From assembly GCA_009785715.1 (NCBI GenBank), contig WQVT01000231.1:1-5012 (forward strand): 5,012 nt of DNA, in the 5' to 3' direction. Below are positions 1-4,969 of the stretch, in pieces (positions within the stretch are counted from its first letter, which is position 1; every line of letters starts with the position of its first letter). Made by a program: the position numbers and the translations under genes. The notes under the pieces were generated by a model that was not told the origin of the DNA, ran no database searches, and saw nothing but the letters and a program-made list of their open reading frames with translations. This stretch comes from Acidimicrobiaceae bacterium (GTDB lineage Bacteria > Actinomycetota > Acidimicrobiia > Acidimicrobiales > Palsa-688).

Positions 1-1316
1 AGCGACGCCAGGTCTCCGAAGAAGCGCGGGTAGGTCTTGGCCACGCACGCCGGCCCACTGATCTCGATCCCCGGCGTGCGCAGGCCGATGAGCGAGAGGC
101 TCATCGCCATCCGGTGATCGTGATGGCTTTCGAAGCGAGCGGCATGCACCGGGCCGGGGTTGACCGTGAAGCCGTCCTCGTGCTCCACGGCGTCGATCCC
201 GGCCCGCCGGAGTTCGGCGACCAGCAAGCCGATGCGGTCCACCTCTTTCCCGCGGATGAACCCGATGCCCCGCACCCGGGTCGGACTGTCGGCGAAGACG
301 GCCGTCGCCGCCAGGGTCTGGGCGGTATCGGAGATGTCGGACATGTCGATGTCGATGCCGTGCAGGGCCCCGGTCCCGACGACCGTCACGGCGTCCGGGC
401 CACGATCGACCTTTGCCCCCATGGCTTCCAGGACCTCGGCGAAACGGGCGTCACCCTGGATGCTCGAGGTCCCGAGTCCTTCGACGGTGATCTCGCCACC
501 GGTCAGGGCGGCAGCGGCCAGGAAGTACGAGGCGGCGCTCGCGTCCGGCTCGACCAGATAGTCCCGTGGCCGGTAGGCGCCGGGGGCGACCCGCAGCCCG
601 TCGGTCTCCACGCCGAAGGATCGCATCACGGCGGCGGTCATCTCGACATAGGGGACCGAGACGAGCGGCGACGTGAGCTCCACCTCCAGGCCGGCGGGCA
701 TGAGCGCCCCGGCCATAAGGAGCCCCGAGAGGAACTGGCTCGAGATGTGGCCGGGGACCATGACGTGCCCGCCACGGGCGGGGCCCGTCACGGCGACAGG
801 CAGGAAGCCGGGACGACCGAGCGGTTCGATGATCGCGCCGAGTTGCTTCAGCGCGTCGAGGAGGGGAGCGAAGGGGCGGACGCGGAGCTGCTCGTTGCCG
901 TCGACCACGCAACGCGCCGGGCTGAGGGCGACCGCAGGGAGGATGAAACGGGAGGTGGTTCCCGAATCCCGGGCCTGGACCTCGGGAACGGGTGCGCTGG
1001 CCGCCCGGCTCGGTGAGCTGGCGTCCGTTCCGACCCCGTGGACGACCATCGTGCCGGCCCGCTCGTCACCGTCGACCCTGGCGCCGAGGGCGCCCACCGC
1101 GTCGACCATTGCCAGGGTGTCGTCGGCGAAGAGGGCGCCCCGGAGCGTGGTACGCCCGTCGGCGAGCGCGGCGCAGAGCAGGGCGCGGTTGGTGATGCTC
1201 TTGGACCCGGGAATGCGCACCGAGATCCGAGGCGCCGACGACAGGGGACGCACGGCGAGCACCTCGGGGAGCGGCTCCGATGTGGGCACGGACGGCACCG
1301 CCTCATTTTGGTCCAT
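1..1316 (-). CDS. aroA: 3-phosphoshikimate 1-carboxyvinyltransferase (EPSP synthase), 3' end cut by window
   Basis: This enzyme transfers the enolpyruvyl group of PEP to shikimate-3-phosphate, the sixth step of the cytoplasmic shikimate pathway to chorismate. My reverse-strand translation gives 438 codons with no stop, close to the family's usual 430-450, so only a few residues are missing. Visible landmarks are PGSKS at 36-40 with Lys39 and Arg44, SGTTSRF at 118-124, SSQF at 192-195, Asp330 in SDTAQT, KEVDR with Glu358 and Arg361, DHRMAM from 400, and AKTYP with Lys427. These match the substrate-binding and catalytic residues known from E. coli AroA (Lys22, Arg27, Asp313, Glu341, Arg344, Arg386, Lys411). 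The N-terminus is about 17 residues longer than in E. coli. The start is the first ATG after the upstream stop codon, with no other start codon between them; the upstream GGGCAGAC is a poor ribosome site, so translation may be coupled to the hydroxylase 24 nt upstream. The family call is very secure. Whether this is the only aroA copy cannot be seen. Confidence 0.97.
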   Translation of the reverse strand, partial: MDQNEAVPSVPTSEPLPEVLAVRPLSSAPRISVRIPGSKSITNRALLCAALADGRTTLRGALFADDTLAMVDAVGALGARVDGDERAGTMVVHGVGTDASSPSRAASAPVPEVQARDSGTTSRFILPAVALSPARCVVDGNEQLRVRPFAPLLDALKQLGAIIEPLGRPGFLPVAVTGPARGGHVMVPGHISSQFLSGLLMAGALMPAGLEVELTSPLVSVPYVEMTAAVMRSFGVETDGLRVAPGAYRPRDYLVEPDASAASYFLAAAALTGGEITVEGLGTSSIQGDARFAEVLEAMGAKVDRGPDAVTVVGTGALHGIDIDMSDISDTAQTLAATAVFADSPTRVRGIGFIRGKEVDRIGLLVAELRRAGIDAVEHEDGFTVNPGPVHAARFESHHDHRMAMSLSLIGLRTPGIEISGPACVAKTYPRFFGDLAS

Positions 1317-1340
1317 AGCGGGGTCTGCCCAGAGCGGTTT

Positions 1341-2969
1341 CTACCGGGTGCCGGTGACGCGGCGGAACAGCGCCTCGATGTCGGATGGCTCCTGGTCACC
1401 GGCCCACGCCACGAACTGGTCCGGTCGGACGAGAACCAACCCGGCACGAAACTCCTGCCGGTCCCCCTCACGGGAATCGGTCAGCACCTTCAACGGCACG
1501 CCTTGCGCACGTGCCGACGCCTCGAACCCTTCCACGACCGCCGGATCCGCACCAAGAGCGATGAGGGTGAAGTCGCTGCCGAGCTCCTCGTAGACGTTGC
1601 GACCCGAGCTGAGCACGAGCGGCGCGAGGTGATGCCCGGCCTGAGCAGCGAAGGTATGGCCACCCGATACCCCCGAGGTCGCCCCCTCCGACCCGAACAC
1701 GACCGGTGAGCCCCCGTAGTTCGGCTCGTAGGCAGGGCCGGCGGCGTCCCCGGTGGTCCGCTTCCCCCACGCCGCCTCGAACTCGGGCAGGTCGTGCTCC
1801 GGGCGATACCGCTGCAGGAACTCGTCGTCGCGCTGGATCCCGCCGGCGATGTACGCGACTCCCGTCTCCCAGAAGACCGGCTGGCGCTCCTGGCTGTAGG
1901 AGTCGAGCAGGCCATCGCCGCCCCAACCCCGCAAAGCGCCCGCCAGCTTCCACCCGAGGTTGGTGACATCCTCCAGACCGGTGTTGAGCCCGAAGCCGCC
2001 GTAGGGGGGATGGCTGTGGGCGGCGTCGCCGGCGATGAACGCCCGGCCCTGCCGGTAGGTCGCGGCGACCTCGACCCGCAACTCCCAGAACCCGAGGTGG
2101 TCCAGCTTGGCGTGGGTGGGGAACCCGGCCACCTCGTCGATCAACGCCGTGATGGCCTCCCCGTCCTCCTCCGTCGTCTCCCGGGGCACGGGGGCGTGGA
2201 AGAAGAAGGTCTCCCCGACGTCGACACGGCCGAAGAACTGCCAGACGCCGCGCAGCTCCGGCTTCAGCACCCGGTAGGTGGTCCGCTCGGGAAAGCGGCG
2301 GAGCCCCTCGTGGAACTCGCGCGAGCGGAACACGGCGAGCACCATCTTCTGGTTGAAGTTCGGTCCCTCCAGCTTGATGCCGAGGTGCTCGCGCACAAGC
2401 GACCGGGCACCGTCACAGCCCACCAGGTAGTCGGCCTCGATCACCCGGGACTCGCTCCTACCCGGGCCGCCAGTGACGCTCACCCGCACCCCATGGGCAT
2501 CTTGTTCGATCCGCGTCGCGGTCCATCCGAAGAGGGTGGTCGCGCTGTCGAGCTCGGTCAGCCGTGTCCGGAGGACCTCCTCGGTGAGGTACTGCGGCAG
2601 CCGGTCGTTGTCCTGGAAATAGAAGGAGCGGACCTGCTCGAGGCCGGCGGGGGCGTACCAATAGGGGCTGAACAGGCTGCGGTAGGCGGTGACCCCGCCG
2701 ATCGGGTAGCCGGGAGGGAGCAGCCGTGCCGCCCGCAGGCGGTCGACACAGCCCCAGAAATAGAAGTGTTCGAGGCTGCGCTGGGTGAGGTTCTGTCCTT
2801 TCGGAATGTGACCGACCTCGTGATGGCGTTCGACGACCACGCAGCGCACGCCCCGTTGCCCGAGCTCCACCGCCAGCGCGACGCCCACCGGGCCGCCGCC
2901 GACGATGACCACCTCGAAGCGATCCGCCGCGCTGCCCGCCTCGGAATCCTGCGTGTCTTCGCCTGCCAT
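1341..2969 (-). CDS. FAD-dependent aromatic-ring hydroxylase (class A flavoprotein monooxygenase, PheA/TfdB/MhpA-like)
   Basis: The product is a 542-aa NAD(P)H- and O2-dependent flavin hydroxylase that probably adds a hydroxyl group to a phenolic or other aromatic ring in the cytoplasm. The N-terminal Rossmann fold shows GGGPVG at 24-29, with the ribose-binding acidic residue at Glu47. The DG motif (GCDGARS) is near 184-190 and the GD motif (AGDAAHSHPPYGG) starts near 313, followed by LNTGLEDVTNLGWKL. The region from about 430 to the end (LVLSSGRNVYEELG, LVLVRPDQFVAWAG) matches the thioredoxin-like C-terminal domain of phenol hydroxylase-type enzymes. Length and motif order are normal and nothing appears truncated. 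I chose the ATG at 2969 because a perfect GGAGG lies 5 nt upstream. A GTG at 2981 in the same frame would add four residues (VEGS) but overlaps that ribosome site. The gene is divergent from the MFS transporter and heads a likely two-gene unit with aroA. The substrate is not predictable: catabolic hydroxylation, antibiotic tailoring and drug inactivation all use this fold. Confidence 0.93.
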   Translation of the reverse strand: MAGEDTQDSEAGSAADRFEVVIVGGGPVGVALAVELGQRGVRCVVVERHHEVGHIPKGQNLTQRSLEHFYFWGCVDRLRAARLLPPGYPIGGVTAYRSLFSPYWYAPAGLEQVRSFYFQDNDRLPQYLTEEVLRTRLTELDSATTLFGWTATRIEQDAHGVRVSVTGGPGRSESRVIEADYLVGCDGARSLVREHLGIKLEGPNFNQKMVLAVFRSREFHEGLRRFPERTTYRVLKPELRGVWQFFGRVDVGETFFFHAPVPRETTEEDGEAITALIDEVAGFPTHAKLDHLGFWELRVEVAATYRQGRAFIAGDAAHSHPPYGGFGLNTGLEDVTNLGWKLAGALRGWGGDGLLDSYSQERQPVFWETGVAYIAGGIQRDDEFLQRYRPEHDLPEFEAAWGKRTTGDAAGPAYEPNYGGSPVVFGSEGATSGVSGGHTFAAQAGHHLAPLVLSSGRNVYEELGSDFTLIALGADPAVVEGFEASARAQGVPLKVLTDSREGDRQEFRAGLVLVRPDQFVAWAGDQEPSDIEALFRRVTGTR

Positions 2970-2992
2970 GCTTCCCTCCACAGTGCTTCCCT
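2969..2992. repeat. Short direct repeat TGCTTCCCT over the hydroxylase translation start
   Basis: TGCTTCCCT occurs at 2969-2977 and again at 2984-2992, a period of 15 bp. On the coding (minus) strand each copy reads AGGGAAGCA, so the purine-rich ribosome-site region is present twice: once before the GTG at 2981 and once before the ATG at 2969. It may be a small local duplication that produced two candidate starts. No function beyond that can be shown. Confidence 0.5.
2975..2979 (-). promoter_or_regulatory. Ribosome binding site GGAGG deciding the hydroxylase start
   Basis: On the minus strand GGAGG sits 5 nt before the ATG at 2969. It overlaps the alternative GTG codon at 2981-2979, so initiation at the ATG is favoured. 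A weaker AGGGA lies 6 nt before the GTG. Confidence 0.7.
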
Positions 2993-3003
2993 TTTCAAGG
3001 GAA
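2987..3003 (-). promoter_or_regulatory. Perfect 7-bp inverted repeat just upstream of the hydroxylase start
   Basis: TTCCCTT at 2987-2993 and AAGGGAA at 2997-3003 are exact reverse complements separated by 3 nt. If transcribed in the hydroxylase leader, it would fold into a triloop hairpin ending 17 nt before the ATG, next to the ribosome site. As DNA, it is the right size for a dimeric repressor operator. It is AT-richer than its surroundings, which makes chance less likely. Which role applies, if any, is inference. Confidence 0.4.
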
Positions 3004-3031
3004 CGCCGCTCAACCCGGCCGGCGAGAGCCT

Positions 3032-3055
3032 ATCTGGGACCTGTGACACCCAGAT
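3032..3055. promoter_or_regulatory. Candidate operator: perfect 7-bp inverted repeat in the divergent intergenic region
   Basis: ATCTGGG at 3032-3038 and CCCAGAT at 3049-3055 are exact reverse complements with a 10-nt spacer, giving a 24-bp dyad. It lies between the divergent hydroxylase and transporter genes and abuts the candidate -35 hexamer of the transporter promoter. That is where a dimeric repressor or activator controlling both genes would be expected. No regulator gene is present in this window and the regulator family cannot be assigned from the repeat alone. Confidence 0.45.
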
Positions 3056-3082
3056 TTGGGCCCTCCGGTAGGGCACTAGACT
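3055..3082 (+). promoter_or_regulatory. Weak sigma70-like promoter candidate for the MFS transporter
   Basis: A -10-like TAGACT at 3077-3082 is preceded by TTTGGG or TTGGGC at 3055-3061, with a 15-16 bp spacer. This would start transcription near 3089 and give a leader of about 60 nt. The -10 matches the consensus at 4 of 6 positions; the -35 is poor and the spacer is short. An inverted repeat (GCCCT at 3060-3064, AGGGC at 3070-3074) fills the spacer. Tentative. Confidence 0.3.
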
Positions 3083-3100
3083 TGGAGCATCCCCCGATTG

Positions 3101-3120
3101 CCTGGAACCGGTGTTCCGGG
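3101..3120 (+). promoter_or_regulatory. Hairpin in the MFS transporter leader
   Basis: CCTGGAAC at 3101-3108 pairs with GTTCCGGG at 3113-3120 around a CGGT loop: seven Watson-Crick pairs and one T-G wobble. It ends 14 nt before the AAGGAG ribosome site at 3135-3140. It could be an operator or an mRNA structure affecting translation or stability. There is no T-run after it, so it is unlikely to be a terminator. It also covers a GTG at 3111 that would otherwise be an in-frame start. Confidence 0.35.
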
Positions 3121-3149
3121 CGGCGACTGCGCTGAAGGAGCGATGCTGC

Positions 3150-4637
3150 ATGACGCGTGACGCGACGGTTCCGGCCGTCCCGGCGCGCCCCGGTCGGCGT
3201 CGTTGGATCGCCCTGGTCGTGCTCTGCGTCGGCCAGCTGATGATCGCCCTCGACGCCACGGTGGTCAACGTCGCACTCCCCTCGATCCAGCGCGAACTGC
3301 ACTTCTCCCAGGCGTCGCTGGCCTGGGTGATCAACGGCTACCTGCTGACCTTCGGAGGGCTGCTCCTCCTCGCGGGGCGGGTCGGCGACCTGCTCGGGCG
3401 GGCGCAGGTATTCCTGACCGGCCTCGCCGCGTTCGTGCTCTCGTCCGTCCTGTGCGGGTTGGCGCCAACTGCCGGGGTGCTCGTCCTCGCCCGATTCGTG
3501 CAGGGCGCCGGCGCGGCCATGGTCGCTGCGATGGTGCTCGGCATCATCACCCCGATGTTCCCCCGGCCGCGGGAGCGCACCACGGCGCTCAGCATCTTCG
3601 CGTTCGTCGCCGTCGGCGGCCAGACGCTGGGCCTGGTGCTCGGCGGCACCCTCACCCAGGCGCTGTCCTGGCACTGGATCTTCTTCATCAACGTCCCCTT
3701 CGGCGCCGCCGCGCTGCTCCTCGCCAGCCGCCTCCTCCCGCGCCTCCCCGGCCTCGGGATACGCGCCGGCGCCGACCTGCTCGGGGCGCTCCTCGTCACC
3801 ATGGCCCCGGTCCTCGCCGTCTACGGACTCATCAACGCCGGAGACCACGGTTGGGGCTCGACGACCACGCTCGTGTCGCTGCCGGGCTCCGTGATCCTCG
3901 CCCTCGCGTTCGTCCAGGTCGAGCGCCGGGTCGCCACGCCGCTCGTGCCGCTCGCCATCTTCCGGCACCACGGCCTGGTCACCTCGACCACGATCCGCAC
4001 CCTGTTCCCCATGGGCGGGTTCAGCTTCCAGTTCCTCGGCGTCCTCTATCTCCAGAAGGTGCTCGGCTACACCCCCCTGCAGACCGGGTTGGCATTCCTG
4101 CCCGGCAGCGTCACCACCGGCCTCATCTCGCTCACGATGCTCCCGTGGCTCATCCGCCGCTTCGGCATGCGGGCCCTGATCCTGACCGGCCTCGTCGGCA
4201 TCACGGCCGGCCTCCTCTGGTTCGCCCCGGTGCCGGTCCACGGCAGCTTCTGGCTCAACGTGCTGCCCGCGATGCTGCTCACCGGGAGCGGCTTCGGGAT
4301 CGTCTTCATGCCGAGCGTGGCCATTGCGATGTCCGACGTGGACCACAGCGAGACGGGGCTGGCGTCCGGGCTGACCAACGTCGCCCCGCAGATCGGCGCG
4401 TCGATCGCCGTGGCGGCACTGGCGACGCTTTCGGCGGCGCGCACCAACCACCTGCTGGCACGCCACGAGGCGGAGCGGGTCGCCTTGAGCGCCGGGTACC
4501 GTCTCGGGCTCATCGTCGGTGTCGGCTGCACCGCCGTCGCGCTCGTGGTCGCTGCGATCCTGCTGCGGTCACGTCAGCCGACCGCTGCGCCGTCGTCGGC
4601 CGAGGCGATCGAGACCTCCGCCCTCATCAGCCACTGA
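3150..4637 (+). CDS. MFS transporter, DHA2 (EmrB/QacA) drug:H+ antiporter type, 14 helices
   Basis: The product is a 495-aa inner-membrane protein, most likely a proton-driven exporter of a hydrophobic or aromatic compound. About 14 hydrophobic segments can be counted, from 19-38 through 452-473, which fits DHA2 rather than 12-helix families. Motifs are LDATVVNVALP at 34-44 (motif D1), GRVGDLLGRAQVF at 76-88 (motif A), ARFVQGAGAAM from 114 (motif B), and GLVLGG at 161-166 followed by SWHWIFFINVPFG (motif C region). The usual motif C proline is replaced by Leu162. The start is the ATG at 3150, with AAGGAG at 3135-3140 ending 9 nt before it. A GTG at 3111 in the same frame would add 13 non-typical residues (including two adjacent Cys) and has no good ribosome site. 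The gene is divergent from the flavin hydroxylase, which suggests both act on the same or related compounds. The substrate is unknown, and import cannot be excluded. Confidence 0.93.
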   Translation: MTRDATVPAVPARPGRRRWIALVVLCVGQLMIALDATVVNVALPSIQRELHFSQASLAWVINGYLLTFGGLLLLAGRVGDLLGRAQVFLTGLAAFVLSSVLCGLAPTAGVLVLARFVQGAGAAMVAAMVLGIITPMFPRPRERTTALSIFAFVAVGGQTLGLVLGGTLTQALSWHWIFFINVPFGAAALLLASRLLPRLPGLGIRAGADLLGALLVTMAPVLAVYGLINAGDHGWGSTTTLVSLPGSVILALAFVQVERRVATPLVPLAIFRHHGLVTSTTIRTLFPMGGFSFQFLGVLYLQKVLGYTPLQTGLAFLPGSVTTGLISLTMLPWLIRRFGMRALILTGLVGITAGLLWFAPVPVHGSFWLNVLPAMLLTGSGFGIVFMPSVAIAMSDVDHSETGLASGLTNVAPQIGASIAVAALATLSAARTNHLLARHEAERVALSAGYRLGLIVGVGCTAVALVVAAILLRSRQPTAAPSSAEAIETSALISH

Positions 4638-4643
4638 CTCCGG

Positions 4644-4671
4644 GGGTGCCGGGCGGACCGGCGGGTGCCGG
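4644..4671. repeat. Direct repeat GGGTGCCGG after the transporter stop
   Basis: GGGTGCCGG occurs at 4644-4652 and 4663-4671, a period of 19 bp, starting 7 nt after the transporter stop codon. It may be a simple local duplication; no role is evident. Confidence 0.4.
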
Positions 4672-4758
4672 CGCTCGGGGGTGTCCCCATCGTTCCGTCG
4701 CTTCTGGCGTCGGGCTCCTGCCCGGTCTCGCTGGCGCTCGGACGCTCCTCCTATGGTT

Positions 4759-4773
4759 CACCGTCAAGCGGTG
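4759..4773. repeat. Small 5-bp inverted repeat
   Basis: CACCG at 4759-4763 and CGGTG at 4769-4773 pair perfectly around a TCAAG loop. It is short; it could be an mRNA hairpin in the transporter 3' region or chance. Confidence 0.25.
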
Positions 4774-4791
4774 CGTGGGGAAAAGCTCGGA

Positions 4792-4804
4792 CCGCCTTCG
4801 GCGG
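4792..4804 (+). terminator. Weak GC hairpin downstream of the transporter
   Basis: CCGCC at 4792-4796 and GGCGG at 4800-4804 pair around a TTC triloop, 154 nt after the transporter stop. It lacks a T-run, so a terminator role is only possible; it may simply stabilise the transcript end. Confidence 0.2.
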
Positions 4805-4869
4805 CCCGCTACCGCCCGGCCTCGCTAACGCTCAGCCGGTTGGTGTCAAGGCAGTGTCCAGGACAGGTA

Positions 4870-4887
4870 CGCGCGGTCGGCCGCGCG
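4870..4887. terminator. Strong 7-bp GC hairpin in the convergent region
   Basis: CGCGCGG at 4870-4876 and CCGCGCG at 4881-4887 are exact reverse complements around a TCGG loop. It would fold in transcripts of either strand. It has no T-run, but it sits between convergent genes next to a longer inverted repeat, so a role in bidirectional termination is plausible. Confidence 0.35.
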
Positions 4888-4890
4888 ATG

Positions 4891-4935
4891 TTGCCCCGCG
4901 ATCGAGACCCCTATGACCGGTCGATCGCGCGGCAA
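4891..4935. terminator. 15-bp imperfect inverted repeat, possible bidirectional terminator
   Basis: The arms 4891-4905 (TTGCCCCGCGATCGA) and 4921-4935 (TCGATCGCGCGGCAA) pair at 14 of 15 positions; the only mismatch is C4896 against C4930. The 15-nt loop contains the start of the palindrome GACCGGTC (4915-4922). The repeat lies 34 nt downstream of the candidate stop codon of the minus-strand gene at the right edge and about 250 nt past the transporter stop. It is best explained as a transcription barrier between convergent genes. The missing T-run means a protein-binding dyad or the remnant of a mobile element remains possible. Confidence 0.45.
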
Positions 4936-4969
4936 GAGTGCGCGGCTAAATCGCGCGCGGCTCGGGGAC

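Larger units (their letters stand above)
4721..4835. repeat. Degenerate 21-bp direct repeat
   Basis: The stretches 4721-4741 and 4815-4835 agree at 17 of 21 positions, sharing CCCGG, CTCGCT and CGCTC blocks, with a period of 94 bp. The surrounding CGCTC/GCTCGG-rich text resembles non-coding repeat debris rather than coding sequence. Confidence 0.35.
4638..4969. other. Gene-free, hairpin-rich convergent intergenic region
   Basis: No convincing gene is seen on either strand in this 332-bp stretch. Open frames across it are extensions or shadows of the transporter region with arginine- and proline-rich low-complexity translations. It contains a GGGTGCCGG direct repeat next to the transporter stop, small hairpins at 4759-4773 and 4792-4804, a degenerate 21-bp repeat (4721-4741 and 4815-4835), an 11-bp palindrome at 4855-4865, and strong inverted repeats at 4870-4887 and 4891-4935. 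No tRNA-like fold was found. Confidence 0.7.

Noticed and set aside
114..1593. Open frames of about 300 codons on the plus strand, antisense to aroA
   Set aside because: The minus strand encodes a clear EPSP synthase with all key residues, and these frames have no motifs.
1341..2969. Specific naming of the hydroxylase as a rifampicin or tetracycline monooxygenase, or as MhpA
   Set aside because: The fold and motifs are shared by all of these and no substrate-deciding residues could be read from the sequence alone.
1794..3071. 425-codon open frame on the plus strand, antisense to the hydroxylase
   Set aside because: It mirrors the hydroxylase codons, has no recognisable motif and runs through the divergent intergenic region. 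The opposite strand carries an unmistakable flavoprotein, so this is a high-GC shadow.
3111..3149. GTG at 3111 as the transporter start
   Set aside because: There is no ribosome site before it, it lies inside a hairpin, and the extra 13 residues are untypical. The ATG at 3150 has AAGGAG well placed.
3030..4466. 478-codon open frame on the minus strand, antisense to the transporter
   Set aside because: The translation is a low-complexity run of Glu, Asp, Arg, His and Gly, exactly what the complement of hydrophobic membrane codons gives. No domain is visible.
3203..4828. 541-codon open frame on the plus strand overlapping the transporter in another frame
   Set aside because: It is an arginine- and proline-rich, motif-free translation produced by frame-shifting the GC-rich transporter gene.
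4638..4969. tRNA, CRISPR array or small RNA gene in the convergent region
   Set aside because: No cloverleaf, CCA end or T-loop motif is seen and there are no regularly spaced repeats of CRISPR length. The hairpins alone do not prove an RNA gene.
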